Counted from the stretch's first letter, positions 19,756 through 29,718 are shown. The stretch is DNA of 64,000 nt from Pseudomonas farsensis (GCF_014268805.2 NZ_JABWRF020000004.1:186001-250000); one strand, 5' to 3'. Notes: generated from the letters alone by a model not told the origin. Made by a program: numbers and translations.

Positions 19756-20835
19756 CTACAAGGCTTGCAGCCGATCAGCCAACTGCCCGGTGGCAATCAG
19801 CTCCAGTAGCTCATCGCCCAGGCGCTGGCTCTCGGTGATGGCCTTGTACCAGTAGCGCTTGCGCCCGGCGGCATCGCCCATGAAACGCTTGAAATCGTTG
19901 CGGTCGGGCAACTTGCCGTAGGGTAGGGCGGCCAGATACTGCGGCGAGGGTGTGAGCAGCAGCACGTTGCGCAAACGCTCGGCGTCGCCACGGCGCCAGG
20001 GCAGGGCCTTGTCGAACCAGCCCGGCACCACTTTGTCGGTGAAGTGCGGGTACAGCACCAAGTCGTCGCCTGCGTAAGGCAGGTCGAGGTGGTAGTCGAG
20101 CAGGCCGCCATCGCGGTAGGTGCCGGCGCCTGCGCCGGGTATGTCACGCACGCCTTCCATCACCATCGGGATCGAACCCGAAGCCAGCAGAGCGTGGCGC
20201 AGGTTGGCAAGGTCCAGCGCCAGGCAGCGTGAGGGGAAATCGGTCAACGGCCCCAGCGGCGGCGCTGCGCGCTGGTCGTGCAGGATAACCCGCTCGAAGT
20301 GCCGGCCCAGGTTGGCGCGGCCCAGCAGGTTGCTGGCGATCACCGAACCCAGGCCCATGCCCAGGCGCCCGCGATGGTCGTGGGCCAAATGGCCGTGGCT
20401 TTTGACCACCAGAATATTCAGCCGATAGTGCGGGTTGGCCAGAATCTGCCCGTCGCGGCCTTGCAGCAAGTCATCGAGCATGCGCTGGCAGCTCTGGCTG
20501 ATCTGCCGCGCAGTGACACCTTTGGCGAAGTCCTGCTCGGTATACAGCTCGCCAAGGCGGCGGATGCCGGCAACCGGGTTGTCGAGGCAGGCACTGGCAA
20601 AGCGCCAGGAGCCGATCGAAGCACCGATCAGCGCCCGTTGGCGTGGCGCCGAGGGCAGCCATTCACCGAACAGCGCCAGGTCAAGGCCCTGGATGCCCAG
20701 CGGCTTGGGCCCGCCTGCAGCACCCGGCAATACACCCACATCGCCAGCCTGCAAGCCACGCTCGCGGATCTGGCGCATGGCGCGTTGCCCGGCCTTGAGT
20801 GTCAAGGCGGGGTATTTGATATGGATGGCGGTCAT
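19756..20835 (-). CDS. patatin-like phospholipase/esterase
   Basis: 359 residues from ATG 20835 (MTAIHIKYPALTLKAG), which has a GAGAG site ahead. The nucleophile motif is GASIGSW (GxSxG type, about residue 78), and the acid partner is RDGGLLDYHLDL, giving the Ser-Asp dyad of patatins. It begins with a basic-loop segment VLPGAAGGPKPLG that fits the anionic hole DGGGxRG only loosely. There is no signal peptide, so it is probably cytoplasmic. The lipid substrate is unknown. Short gap to queD on the same strand, with no clear link. Confidence 0.82.
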   Translation of the reverse strand: MTAIHIKYPALTLKAGQRAMRQIRERGLQAGDVGVLPGAAGGPKPLGIQGLDLALFGEWLPSAPRQRALIGASIGSWRFASACLDNPVAGIRRLGELYTEQDFAKGVTARQISQSCQRMLDDLLQGRDGQILANPHYRLNILVVKSHGHLAHDHRGRLGMGLGSVIASNLLGRANLGRHFERVILHDQRAAPPLGPLTDFPSRCLALDLANLRHALLASGSIPMVMEGVRDIPGAGAGTYRDGGLLDYHLDLPYAGDDLVLYPHFTDKVVPGWFDKALPWRRGDAERLRNVLLLTPSPQYLAALPYGKLPDRNDFKRFMGDAAGRKRYWYKAITESQRLGDELLELIATGQLADRLQAL

Positions 20836-21013
20836 GGCGTCTCTCGTGCCGGGCAGGTGCGCATTATAGAGCAACACCTGGGTTGGGCACGAAGGCCTGC
20901 GAGAGCGCCCGAGCCTGCGTTATCATGCACCCCGTTGTTTTCAGGTTGAATTAAGGACCCAGGGTTAATGTTGATTGCGTAGACAACTTCTAGCCCTCCA
21001 AGGAGAAACATTC

Positions 21014-21322
21014 ATGAAAACGTTGACTGCCCTGTTCACCGCCGCTGCCCTGACCTTCGGTGCTACCGCTGCGTTCGCCAAAGACGTGCAACCCGATGAA
21101 GTGGTCAAGCTGGTGAACGCCAAGACCATCAAGTCCCTGGATGAGCTCAAGGCTACCGCCGTCGCCAAGCACCCAGGCGCCACCGTCACCGATTCGGAGC
21201 TGGAAGACGAATACGGTCGCTACATCTACAAAGTCGAGCTGCGCGATGCGCAAAATGTCGAGTGGGACGTTGACCTGGACGCCAAGACCGGTGAAGTCCT
21301 GAAGGACGCGCGAGACAACTGA
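21014..21322 (+). CDS. periplasmic PepSY-domain protein (first of pair)
   Basis: 102 residues with signal peptide MKTLTALFTAAALTFGATAAFA. The mature part is one PepSY domain ending WDVDLDAKTGEVLKDARDN. A strong AAGGAG site precedes the ATG. Its stop overlaps the start of the next gene (TGATG at 21320-21324). PepSY pairs encoded ahead of a PhoP/PhoQ-like two-component system commonly act in sensing at the periplasmic face or are targets of the system; which applies here cannot be told from sequence. Confidence 0.88.
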   Translation: MKTLTALFTAAALTFGATAAFAKDVQPDEVVKLVNAKTIKSLDELKATAVAKHPGATVTDSELEDEYGRYIYKVELRDAQNVEWDVDLDAKTGEVLKDARDN

Positions 21323-21636
21323 TGAACGCACTCCCGCGAGCGGCGCGCTACCTGGCTCTGGCCCTTGCGGCTGTGTGTTCGCTGGCGGCCGCCCGCGACC
21401 TGGACCAGGATGAGGCACTGGCGCTACGGCAAAAGGGCATCATCCTGCCGCTTGAGCAACTGCTTGAAGCCGCCCTGGGGCGTTACCCCGGGGCGCGCTT
21501 GCTTGAGGCGGAGCTGGAAGAAAAGCACAAGCGCTACGAATACGAAGTCGAGCTGCTCACCCCGCAGGGTGTGGTGCGCGAGATCAAGCTCGACGCCCGC
21601 ACCGGTGCGTTGCTCAAAGACGAGGAAGACGACTGA
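21322..21636 (+). CDS. periplasmic PepSY-domain protein (second of pair)
   Basis: 104 residues, signal peptide ending SLAAA. The PepSY fold reads HKRYEYEVELLTPQGVVREI and ends IKLDARTGALLKDEEDD. It looks like a divergent duplicate of the preceding gene, with similar length and C-terminus. It overlaps the upstream stop by one base and abuts the response regulator start (TGAATG), so all four genes of the cluster are tightly coupled. Confidence 0.87.
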   Translation: MNALPRAARYLALALAAVCSLAAARDLDQDEALALRQKGIILPLEQLLEAALGRYPGARLLEAELEEKHKRYEYEVELLTPQGVVREIKLDARTGALLKDEEDD

Positions 21637-22305
21637 ATGCGCCTGTTGCTGGTCGAAGACAATGTGCCCCTGGCCGACGAACTCACCGCCGCCCTGCAGC
21701 GCCAGGGCTATGCCCTGGACTGGTTGGCCGATGGCCGCGATGCGGTCTACCAGGGCCAGAGCGAACCCTATGACCTGATCATCCTCGACCTCGGCCTGCC
21801 TGGCATGCCGGGGTTGGAGGTGCTCGCGCAGTGGCGCGCAGCCAAGCTGGCCACCCCGGTGCTGGTGCTGACCGCCCGTGGTTCATGGGCCGAGCGCATC
21901 GAAGGGCTCAAGGCGGGCGCTGATGACTACCTGACCAAGCCATTCCACCCCGAGGAGTTGCAACTGCGCATCCAGGCCTTGCTGCGCCGTGCCAAGGGGC
22001 TGGCCAACCAGCCGCGGCTCGAAGCGGCGGGGCTGCACCTGGACGAATCGCGCCAGTGTGTCAGCCGCGAGGGTGTCGATATCCAGCTGACTGCCGCCGA
22101 GTTTCGCCTGTTGCGTTACTTCATGCTGCACCCAGGCCAGGTGCTGTCCAAGAGCCACCTGGCCGAACACCTCTACGACGGTGAGACCGAGCGTGATTCC
22201 AACGTGCTCGAAGTGCACGTCAACCATCTGCGCCGCAAGCTCGGCCGCGCGGTGATCGAAACCCGTCGTGGCCAAGGTTACGTGTATGCCGGGAGTGCTG
22301 CGTGA
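21637..22305 (+). CDS. OmpR/PhoP-family response regulator
   Basis: 222 residues. Receiver domain: acidic pair VEDN at the N-terminus, phosphoacceptor Asp in [12 protein letters not shown] (about residue 51), Thr in VLTAR and Lys in LTKPF. The C-terminal winged helix ends [21 protein letters not shown], the OmpR/PhoB type. It overlaps the sensor kinase start by 4 bp. With PepSY partners it resembles metal- or peptide-sensing PhoPQ/CarRS-like systems, but no named orthologue can be assigned. Confidence 0.92.
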   Translation: MRLLLVEDNVPLADELTAALQRQGYALDWLADGRDAVYQGQSEPYDLIILDLGLPGMPGLEVLAQWRAAKLATPVLVLTARGSWAERIEGLKAGADDYLTKPFHPEELQLRIQALLRRAKGLANQPRLEAAGLHLDESRQCVSREGVDIQLTAAEFRLLRYFMLHPGQVLSKSHLAEHLYDGETERDSNVLEVHVNHLRRKLGRAVIETRRGQGYVYAGSAA

Positions 22306-23621
22306 AGTCGATCCAGGGGCGCCTGAGCCTGGGCCTGGTGGCGGTGCTGGTGGTGGTCGGGTTGTGCGTGGCGCAGCTGACCCTGTGGCTGTTCGAGGCC
22401 GGCCTGCAGCGCTACCTGGAAAGCGGCTTGCGCAAGGAAAGCGAGAACCTGCTGGTGGCGCTGGTGCGCGGCCCCAATGGCCTGCAACTGGATGAACGGC
22501 GTATTTCCTCGGCTTATCAACGGCCGTTTTCCGGCTACTACTTTCGCATCGACTTCGAGCAAGGCACCTGGCGCTCGCGCTCGCTGTGGGACTTGAACAT
22601 GCCCAAACCGGCCAAGGCCGGGCTGGACGATGGGCACGAACTGGGCCCCGAAGGCCAGCATCTGCTGGCTTTTCGCGGTGATTACCGGCGCCTGGGCCAG
22701 GACATTTCCATCAGCGTGGCGCAGGACTATTCCCCGGTGCGCGAAGGTTTCCGGCGCATGCAGCAGGTTGGCCTGGGCATCGGCCTGGTAGCGCTGGTGC
22801 TGGTGCTGGTGCTGCAGCGCATCACCGTGACCCGCTCGCTGCGCCCGCTGGAGCGTGCACGCCTGCAGATCGCCCAGTTGCAGCAGGGCAAACGCTCGCA
22901 ACTGGACGCCGAGGTGCCCAGCGAGCTGCAACCTCTGGTCGACCAGATCAACCACCTGCTGGCCCACACCGAAGACAGCCTGCGCCGCTCGCGCAATGCC
23001 TTGGGCAACCTTGGCCACGCCCTGAAGACGCCCCTGGCGGTGCTACTTAGCCTGGCGGCCAGCGAGCGCCTGCAAGGGCTGCCTGAGGTGCGCACGCAAC
23101 TGCGCGAGCAACTGGAGCAGATCCAGCAGCGCCTGGCCCGCGAGCTCAACCGCGCACGCCTGGCGGGCGATGCGCTGCCTGGCGCGCAGTTCGATTGCGA
23201 TGCCGAGCTGCCGGGCTTGATGTCGACACTGGGCATGATCCACGGCGAAGGGCTGCTGCTGGCTCGCGATGTGCCACCGGGCTTGCTGCTGCCGTGGGAC
23301 CGTGAAGACCTGCTGGAGCTGCTGGGCAACCTGCTGGATAACGCCTGCAAGTGGGCCGACAGCGAAGTGCGTCTGGGTATTGCGCCAACCACCGAAGGCT
23401 ATCAGTTATGGGTCGATGACGATGGCCCAGGCATCCCCGAGGGCCAGCGCTTGCAGGTGCTCGAGCGCGGCTCGCGGCTGGACGAGCAGGTCGATGGCCA
23501 CGGCTTGGGGCTGGGTATCGTGCGCGACATCGTCGAAGCCTGGGGCGGGCGCATCGCGCTGCTTGAGAGCACTCTTGGCGGGTTGCGGGTCAGCATCGAC
23601 CTGCCGCGCAAACACCATTGA
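22302..23621 (+). CDS. PhoQ-like sensor histidine kinase
   Basis: 439 residues starting at a GTG that overlaps the regulator stop (GTGA). The order is TM1 (about 7-30), a periplasmic domain of about 120 residues, TM2 (about 151-171), a HAMP-like linker, a phosphoacceptor region [14 protein letters not shown], and an ATPase with [17 protein letters not shown] and GHGLGLGIV. The H-ALKTPL variant is characteristic of the PhoQ-like branch. The ligand is unknown. Partner of the preceding response regulator. Confidence 0.92.
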   Translation: MKSIQGRLSLGLVAVLVVVGLCVAQLTLWLFEAGLQRYLESGLRKESENLLVALVRGPNGLQLDERRISSAYQRPFSGYYFRIDFEQGTWRSRSLWDLNMPKPAKAGLDDGHELGPEGQHLLAFRGDYRRLGQDISISVAQDYSPVREGFRRMQQVGLGIGLVALVLVLVLQRITVTRSLRPLERARLQIAQLQQGKRSQLDAEVPSELQPLVDQINHLLAHTEDSLRRSRNALGNLGHALKTPLAVLLSLAASERLQGLPEVRTQLREQLEQIQQRLARELNRARLAGDALPGAQFDCDAELPGLMSTLGMIHGEGLLLARDVPPGLLLPWDREDLLELLGNLLDNACKWADSEVRLGIAPTTEGYQLWVDDDGPGIPEGQRLQVLERGSRLDEQVDGHGLGLGIVRDIVEAWGGRIALLESTLGGLRVSIDLPRKHH

Positions 23622-23794
23622 CTTGCAGGGCGGGCGCTATGGCCCGCCTCGATGCTGCAAAATAATTGCATCTCAAGCGCACTTTTTTGAATTAGCCGCC
23701 CCCACCGCCGCCCGGCACAATCGCCCCCACGAAACCTTTGGTTTCCATCCCTCCATGGACGGAACTCCTTGCGTTATTGCTCCGGCAATACGGG

Positions 23795-23826
23795 GCCCAG
23801 GCAAGCGGTGCTGGGCTTTCTTTTTC
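23795..23826 (+). terminator. rho-independent terminator between kinase and HPP gene
   Basis: GCCCAG (23795-23800) pairs with CTGGGC (23811-23816), followed by TTTCTTTTTC. It ends only 30 bp before the HPP start, so besides ending the two-component operon it could act as an attenuator in the HPP leader. Upstream, 23622-23790 has small hairpins but no gene. Confidence 0.75.
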
Positions 23827-23856
23827 AACTAAAAAAAACACGACCCCATAATTTCG

Positions 23857-25014
23857 ATGTCTGCCTCTCGTCCGCAAAGCCGCCTGCAGCGCTTGCTGCC
23901 GGCCCCTCTGAATAGCCCCCCAAAAGAATGGTTGCGCGCAGGCCTTGGCGCACTGCTCGGCCTGTTCCTGGCGGGTTACCTGTGTAGCCTGGCTTATGGC
24001 CCCTCGGTTGCCTTGCACTTGCTCGGCCCATTGGCCGCCTCGGCGGTGCTGGTATTTGCCGTACATTCAGGCCCATTGGCCCAGCCGTGGTCGGTGCTTG
24101 GCAGCTATGCCGTGGCCGGTGCCATAGGCCTGGCTATGCGCCAGGCTCTGGGCGGCGGCCTCTGGGTGGCCGCCGCCGCGTTAGGCATCGCCCTGGTGGT
24201 GATGTGCCTGCTGCGCTGCCTGCACCCGCCCGGTGGCGGTGTGGCGGCCAGTGCGGTGCTGGCTGACCCCGGGCTGGTTGCGCTTGGCGACCATCTGCTT
24301 GAGCCCGTGCTGCTCAACGCACTGGTGCTGGTGCTGGTGGCCGTGATGTACAACCGGCTGACCGGGGTGCGCTACCCCAAAGGCGTGCCCCCGCGTAAAG
24401 ACGCGCACCACACCCACGACCCGCTGCCCAACGAACGCGTGGGCTTCAGCGGTGCGGACCTGGACCAGGCCTTGGAGGACATTGGCGAGTTCGTCGACGT
24501 GACCCGCGAGGAGTTGCAGCGGATCATCCTGGCCACCGAACAGCATGCGTTGCAGCGCAGCCTGGGCGGTATCACTGCGGGTTCGCTGATGTCCCGTGAT
24601 GTGCAGTCGGCCAGCCCGGACACCACCTTGGAGCAGGCGTGGAAGATGCTCTCAGGCCATCATCTGAAAACCCTGCCGGTGCTCGACAACGGCCAGCTGG
24701 CCGGCATTGTCAGCCTGAGCGACCTGGTCGGCCCGGCCATGGCGCGCGGGCGGTTCAGCTGGCGGGGCGTGTTTGGCCGAAAGCCCGTGCGGCTTGGCCA
24801 GGTGATGAGCCGGCGGGTCGTCAGCGTGACCAGCCAGCACCCATTGGAGCGCCTGTTGCCGCTGCTTTGCGAGCAGGGCCTGCACTGCCTGCCGGTGCTT
24901 GATGAGGGCCGCTTGGTGGGGGTGATTACCCAAACCGACTTGATTGCCGGCCTGAAGCGGCATTTGCTCAATGCCGCAGGGCAGGCGTCAGATAACCGGG
25001 TCCCAGCGCTGTGA
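23857..25014 (+). CDS. HPP-family membrane protein with two CBS domains
   Basis: 385 residues. The N-terminal half has about four to five membrane segments and the family motif RCLHPPGGGVAA, which gives HPP its name. The C-terminal half holds two CBS domains (SLMSRDVQSASPDTTLEQAW... and QVMSRRVVSVTSQHPLERLL...), each ending with a V/I-SxxDL type strand. HPP proteins have been linked to nitrite transport in plastids and cyanobacteria; CBS pairs bind adenine nucleotides and would gate the membrane part. No clear ribosome-binding site is seen. Its 3' end overlaps the convergent LysR gene by 27 bp. Confidence 0.85.
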   Translation: MSASRPQSRLQRLLPAPLNSPPKEWLRAGLGALLGLFLAGYLCSLAYGPSVALHLLGPLAASAVLVFAVHSGPLAQPWSVLGSYAVAGAIGLAMRQALGGGLWVAAAALGIALVVMCLLRCLHPPGGGVAASAVLADPGLVALGDHLLEPVLLNALVLVLVAVMYNRLTGVRYPKGVPPRKDAHHTHDPLPNERVGFSGADLDQALEDIGEFVDVTREELQRIILATEQHALQRSLGGITAGSLMSRDVQSASPDTTLEQAWKMLSGHHLKTLPVLDNGQLAGIVSLSDLVGPAMARGRFSWRGVFGRKPVRLGQVMSRRVVSVTSQHPLERLLPLLCEQGLHCLPVLDEGRLVGVITQTDLIAGLKRHLLNAAGQASDNRVPAL

Positions 25015-25854
25015 CCAGTCGCTCTCGCCGGCTGCGATCAGCCGGCGCAGCACGCTGAAGGCCTGCTGCAACGCCTCGCTGTCGCGCTTGCGGGCGTACA
25101 CCAAGAACGTTGGGTAGGTAAATTCCGGCGCATGCGGCACGCGCTCGAACACCCCGCTTTGCAGGTAGGCCTGGACCACGCGGGTGCGGAAGTAGCCACT
25201 GCCGCCTTGGTCGAGAATGAACTGCAGGGCCAACGGCCCGAGGTTGAAACTCAGCGCCGGGCGCGAGAGGTCGGGCAGGGCGGCATCGTGCTGGCGCCGG
25301 AAGGCTTCGCCCCAGTCGATATAGACGTAAGGGGCGGGGGCATCCACCCGGCGTATGCGGATCAGTTTTTCTTCCATCAACTGCTCGACCTGCAGCCCGG
25401 GGCCGTAGGTGGGCTGGTACACCAGCGCGGCGTCCAGCAGGCCCATCTCGACCTTGCGCAGCAGCGACTCGCCATCGCTGACTTCGCTGCGGATGGCATG
25501 GCTGGGCAGTTCGCGGTGCAGCGCGCTGACCCAGTCGAGCATCATCGGGTTGCCCAGGCTCACTTCCCCGCCCACATGCAGCACTTGCTGGCAGCCTTGC
25601 GGCAATGGCAGATCGCGCCGCGCCGCTTCCCAGGTTTGCACCAACTGGTTGGCATAGATGACGAACGCCTCGCCATCGCTGGTAAGGCTGGCGCCGCTGC
25701 GGTTGCGCACGAACAGCTGGCAGCCGAGTTGTTGTTCGAGGCGTTGCACGCGAGCGGTGATGGCAGTTTGCGATACGAACAGGCGCTCTGCCGCAGCGAC
25801 AAGGCTGCCGCAGCGGACGATTTCGAGGAAGGTTCGGGCCTGTTCGATGTCCAT
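24988..25854 (-). CDS. LysR-family transcriptional regulator
   Basis: 288 residues. The winged helix at the N-terminus reads GSLVAAAERLFVSQTAITARVQ (about residues 16-37), followed by a substrate-binding domain of normal length. The effector and targets are not recognisable. It is convergent with and overlaps the HPP-CBS gene, and is divergent from the propionyl-CoA synthetase gene across a 351-bp gap that is mainly a REP pair. Confidence 0.88.
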   Translation of the reverse strand: MDIEQARTFLEIVRCGSLVAAAERLFVSQTAITARVQRLEQQLGCQLFVRNRSGASLTSDGEAFVIYANQLVQTWEAARRDLPLPQGCQQVLHVGGEVSLGNPMMLDWVSALHRELPSHAIRSEVSDGESLLRKVEMGLLDAALVYQPTYGPGLQVEQLMEEKLIRIRRVDAPAPYVYIDWGEAFRRQHDAALPDLSRPALSFNLGPLALQFILDQGGSGYFRTRVVQAYLQSGVFERVPHAPEFTYPTFLVYARKRDSEALQQAFSVLRRLIAAGESDWSQRWDPVI

Positions 25855-25962
25855 GGCGCTGCTCGGTGGGGAGGGTTGCGTATTCTAAAGCGCTTTGCAC
25901 CGAAATGGGGCTCTACCGGCGGGCCTGCCAACCGTTGATTCGGGTTGTTACGCCGGTTTGGC

Positions 25963-26076
25963 TGTAGGAGCGGCCTTGTGTCGCGATGGGGTGCGCAGCA
26001 GCCCCCAGGATCCAAGCCTTACGCAGAACCTCTGGGGCCGCTTTGCAGCCCATCGCGACACAAGGCCGCTCCTACA
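25963..26076. repeat. REP pair between LysR gene and prpE
   Basis: Facing heads TGTAGGAGCGGCCTTGTGTC and its complement at 26057-26076, with a 22-bp or longer perfect match continuing through GCGATGGG/CCCATCGC. It occupies a third of the 351-bp gap. The remaining 130 bp before prpE holds its promoter region; no other gene is seen. Confidence 0.88.
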
Positions 26077-26205
26077 CTTAAAGCTGCCACCAGCCCATGC
26101 AAATCTGCACAACCGTTGCGACTTAAGTCCGATGGCGGCGCGCCAACCCCGGTCCATACTCATCATTCGCCCTTCAATAACAACAAGTACCGGGTTGCGA
26201 AAACG

Positions 26206-28095
26206 ATGACTTATCAGCACAGCTACACCCAGTCCATAGCCGACCCCGCAGCCTTCTGGAAAACCCAGTCAGACGCCCTGGCCTGGTACCAAAAGCCCAC
26301 TCAGACCCTGCAGCAAAACCCCGACGGCACCCACCGCTGGTTCGAGGACGGCCGCCTGAACACCTGCTACCTGGCCCTCGACCACCAGATCGAGCAAGGC
26401 CGCGGCGACCAACTGGCGCTGATCTACGATTCGCCCGTCACCGCCACCCAACAGACCTACACCTATAACCAGTTGCGCGACGAAGTGGCGCGCCTGGCCG
26501 GCTTGCTCCGCAGCCTGGGCGTGGGCAAGGGCGATGGCGTGATCATCTACATGCCCATGGTCCCCCAAGCCGCCATGGCCATGCTCGCCTGCGCGCGCAT
26601 CGGTGCCGTTCATTCAGTAGTGTTTGGTGGTTTCGCCGCCAACGAGCTGGCCCTGCGCATTGACGACGCCCGCCCTGCGCTGATCCTCACGGCCTCGTGC
26701 GGCCTGGAGTTCGACCGTGTCATCCACTACAAGCCCCTGGTGGACCGCGCCTTGCAACTGGCCCGCCATCAACCTCGCCACGTCCTGGTGCTGCAGCGCC
26801 CGCAGGCCCACGCCGAGTTGTTGCCGCAGCGCGACCTCGACTGGCAGCAGGCGCTGGCCACCGCCCAGCCTGTGGCTCCGGTGGAGCTGGCGGCAGGCGA
26901 CCCGCTGTACATCATGTATACCTCCGGCACCACCGGCAAACCCAAGGGCATCGTGCGCGAAAACGGCGGCAACGCGGTGGCCCTGTGCTACGCCATGCGC
27001 CATATCTACGGCATGCAGGCGGGGGACGTCTGGTGGGGTATTTCCGACGTCGGTTGGGTAGTAGGGCATTCGCTGATCGTCTACGGGCCGCTGATGAGCG
27101 GCTGTACCACGGTGTTCTATGAAGGCAAGCCGATCCGCACCCCCGATGCTTCTGCGTACTGGCGCGTGGTGCAGCAGTACCAGGTCAACGCGCTGTTCTG
27201 CGCACCCACCGCCATGCGTGCGATCCGCAAGGAAGACCCTGAAGGCGAGCTGATCCGTGGCCACAACCTGAGCTGCCTGCGCCAGTTGTTCCTGGCCGGC
27301 GAAAAGCTCGACTCCAGCACCCACGAATGGCTTGAGCGGGTCAGCGGCAAGCCGGTGCACGACCATTGGTGGCAAACCGAAACCGGCTGGCCGGTGACTG
27401 CGCCCTGCGTTGGGCTGGAAGGTAGCGCCGCACGGCCTGGATCGAGCAACCGCGCGGTGCCTGGCTACCATGTGCAGGTGCTGGACGATGATGGCAAGGT
27501 GCTTGGCCCGAACCAGCAGGGTGCCATTGTCATCGCGCTGCCCTTGCCGCCTGGCTGCAGCCAGACCCTCTGGGGCGACCACGACCGCTATCTTGAGGCG
27601 TATCTGCACACCCACCCGGGCTACTATCACACGGGCGATGGTGGCTACCTGGACGACGAGGGTTTTGTCTACATCATGGGCCGTACCGACGACGTGATAA
27701 ACGTCTCTGGCCACCGCCTGTCCACAGGCGAGATGGAAGACTTGGTCGCCCGCCACCCGGCGGTGGCCGAGTGTGCGGTAATCGGCGTGCATGATGACAT
27801 CAAGGGCCAGGTGCCGCTGGCGTTGGTGGTGCTCAAGGACGGGCAGGGCATTGGCGAGGCGCAGTTGCAGTCCGAGCTTGCCGCCAGTGTCCGCGAGCAT
27901 ATTGGCGCGCTGGCCTGTTTCAATCAGGTGCGGCTGGTGAAGCGCTTGCCCAAGACCCGCTCGGGCAAGATTCTGCGGGCGGTGCTGCGCAAGATTGCTG
28001 ATGGGCAGCCGTATATCCCGCCCTCAACGCTGGATGATCCGGCGGTGCTTGGGGAGATTGAAGGGGTGTTGGCCAACCTGGCGCGTGCGGGGTGA
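26206..28095 (+). CDS. prpE: propionyl-CoA synthetase PrpE
   Basis: 629 residues of the acetyl-CoA-synthetase family. It activates propionate (and to some extent acetate) with ATP and CoA. The AMP-binding motif YTSGTTGKPKG, the acyl-pocket/HWWQTETGW region, the hinge GRTDDVINVSGHRLSTGE, and the acetylatable lysine motif KTRSGKILR near the C-terminus are all present. The N-terminal ACS domain HSYTQSIADPAAFW fits PrpE. The ATG at 26206 is chosen; the frame runs back through the REP without support. It feeds the prp operon 12 kb away rather than sitting in it. Confidence 0.92.
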   Translation: MTYQHSYTQSIADPAAFWKTQSDALAWYQKPTQTLQQNPDGTHRWFEDGRLNTCYLALDHQIEQGRGDQLALIYDSPVTATQQTYTYNQLRDEVARLAGLLRSLGVGKGDGVIIYMPMVPQAAMAMLACARIGAVHSVVFGGFAANELALRIDDARPALILTASCGLEFDRVIHYKPLVDRALQLARHQPRHVLVLQRPQAHAELLPQRDLDWQQALATAQPVAPVELAAGDPLYIMYTSGTTGKPKGIVRENGGNAVALCYAMRHIYGMQAGDVWWGISDVGWVVGHSLIVYGPLMSGCTTVFYEGKPIRTPDASAYWRVVQQYQVNALFCAPTAMRAIRKEDPEGELIRGHNLSCLRQLFLAGEKLDSSTHEWLERVSGKPVHDHWWQTETGWPVTAPCVGLEGSAARPGSSNRAVPGYHVQVLDDDGKVLGPNQQGAIVIALPLPPGCSQTLWGDHDRYLEAYLHTHPGYYHTGDGGYLDDEGFVYIMGRTDDVINVSGHRLSTGEMEDLVARHPAVAECAVIGVHDDIKGQVPLALVVLKDGQGIGEAQLQSELAASVREHIGALACFNQVRLVKRLPKTRSGKILRAVLRKIADGQPYIPPSTLDDPAVLGEIEGVLANLARAG

Positions 28096-28116
28096 GGTTA
28101 GGTGCTCGCCTGTACC

Positions 28117-28222
28117 GGCCTCATCGCAGGCTGGCGCCAGCTCCCACAGGGATCTGAGCCAGGCTCGGATATCGCGGCTGACGCGGCCTCTGTGGGAGCT
28201 GGCGATAGCCTGCGATGAGGCC
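28117..28222. repeat. inverted repeat pair, second REP family
   Basis: Left GGCCTCATCGCAGGCTGGCG and right copy ending GCCTGCGATGAGGCC. Same family as 19223-19328, with two mismatches between arms, lying between convergent prpE and zapE. Confidence 0.86.
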
Positions 28223-28321
28223 GCCCCGCGCTGGCACAAAACCCTGGAGTTTCCAACGCTGCCCAGTTCTCTGGGCGATTTCCTACAGTTGGCGGCGAAA
28301 AGCAGGCCAGCGTGGTGCCCC

Positions 28322-29380
28322 TCACGGCCCAACTTGATGTAGTTGTCCCAACCGGCTGCGGGTGCGCATCAGGTCGCCAATTGCGCCGCCCAGGCTGTCT
28401 GCCAACGGGCGTTTGCCAATCACCGTCACCTGGCGATCCTGGTCATACAGCACATCCACCAGGTTGACGAAACGCTGCTGGGCGGCCAGCGAGCATTCGG
28501 CCAAGTCGTCCAGGCCGTCGATGATCCAGTGCTGGTAACGCTCGGCCAGCGCCAGGTAGTCAATTACCGCGGTGGCCTGCTCGCACAGGTCGCTGAAGCT
28601 GAACATCACTTGCTGGCCATCTTCTGCCAGCACCCGCAACGGGCGTTTGTTGACCTCCAGCACTTTTGCCTCACTCGGCGGCAGTTGCAGTTCTGCACGC
28701 TGCTCGGCATCGCCTGGCCACACATAGTACCCCTGGGTAAAGCGCTGGTGCTCGCGGTTGGCCGGCAGGCTGCGAAAGTCGGTATCGCCGCCCACTTCCA
28801 GCACCTGCATGCGCCCGTGGATCAAGCGGATTACCGGCAGAAAACGCTCGTGGTACAGCGGGTTGGGGAGCAGGCCCTCAGGGGCGTAGTTGGAGGTCAC
28901 CAGCAGAAACACGCCGCGTTCGAACAAGGCCGTGAACAGCCGCGTCAGCAGCATGGCATCGCCGATGTCATGCACATGGAATTCGTCGAAGCACAGCACC
29001 TGCACTTCACCCAGCAGTTCATCGAGCGTCGCCTCCAGGGCATCGTCCAGGGCGCGATGGCGGTGCATGCCCTGGTGCAGCCGGGCGAAGAAATCGTGAA
29101 AGTGCAGGCGCCGCTTTGCGCTAACCGGCACGGCCTGGAAAAAACCGTCGAGCAACCAGCTCTTGCCGCGCCCGACCGAGCCGTGCAGGTACAAACTGCA
29201 CGCCTGGCCTTGTTCCAGCACAGCCAGTTGCGTGGCCATGGCGTCGATGACTAGGCGTTGGCCGTCGCTGAGCAAGTAGCCGCGGTCGCGGGCCTTGTCC
29301 TGAAAGTGCGTCAGCAGTGCGCTTGGCGCGGGCTCGCAAGTGCGCGCGCGGCGCAGCGGGGCAGGGATCCAGCTGGGCAA
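28322..29380 (-). CDS. zapE: ZapE/AFG1-family ATPase
   Basis: About 352 residues from a TTG start at 29380 (LPSWIPAPLRR); an in-frame GTG at 29449 would add 23 residues without homology. Walker A is LHGSVGRGKSWLLDGF and Walker B is VLCFDEFHVHDIGDAM. The length and DEF-box fit the ZapE/AFG1 family, which acts at the division ring in E. coli and in protein quality control in mitochondria. Convergent with prpE. Only the start is uncertain. Confidence 0.87.
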   Translation of the reverse strand: MPSWIPAPLRRARTCEPAPSALLTHFQDKARDRGYLLSDGQRLVIDAMATQLAVLEQGQACSLYLHGSVGRGKSWLLDGFFQAVPVSAKRRLHFHDFFARLHQGMHRHRALDDALEATLDELLGEVQVLCFDEFHVHDIGDAMLLTRLFTALFERGVFLLVTSNYAPEGLLPNPLYHERFLPVIRLIHGRMQVLEVGGDTDFRSLPANREHQRFTQGYYVWPGDAEQRAELQLPPSEAKVLEVNKRPLRVLAEDGQQVMFSFSDLCEQATAVIDYLALAERYQHWIIDGLDDLAECSLAAQQRFVNLVDVLYDQDRQVTVIGKRPLADSLGGAIGDLMRTRSRLGQLHQVGP

Positions 29381-29475
29381 GGGGCAAGGTCCTCGGCGTG
29401 GGGGCAGCCTTGGATTCTGACCAATAGTGCAGACGCGGTGCAAGCCCACTCCCCAGCCAGCATTGCCAGCGCGGT

Positions 29476-29718
29476 TCAGCCCTTGCGCTGGAGCTGCCGG
29501 TCGATCATGTACTTCACGGCCAGCCTACGTTCCTTGAGGCGGCGCAGGTCCTCATCGACGAAGTTGCCCGCTGAAATAGCCTCGGCAGCCAGGACCTGAT
29601 TGTCGATGTCGACATAGTCGTCTAGCAGGCGGTCGAGTTCCTTGTCCTGCTGACGGCGCTGTTGGACGATTTCACGGGGGTAGTGCAGGTCCTGATAAAG
29701 GTCGTGGGAAACTGGCAT
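29476..29718 (-). CDS. YdcH-like DUF465 protein
   Basis: 80 residues, no signal peptide, strongly helical and charged, ending LRRLKERRLAVKYMIDRQLQ. This fits the short YdcH/DUF465 family, which ends in an LKK.KL.LKD-type helix. A near-ideal AAGGAGGCGCC leader precedes the ATG. Function unknown; probably a coiled-coil dimer. Confidence 0.75.
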   Translation of the reverse strand: MPVSHDLYQDLHYPREIVQQRRQQDKELDRLLDDYVDIDNQVLAAEAISAGNFVDEDLRRLKERRLAVKYMIDRQLQRKG

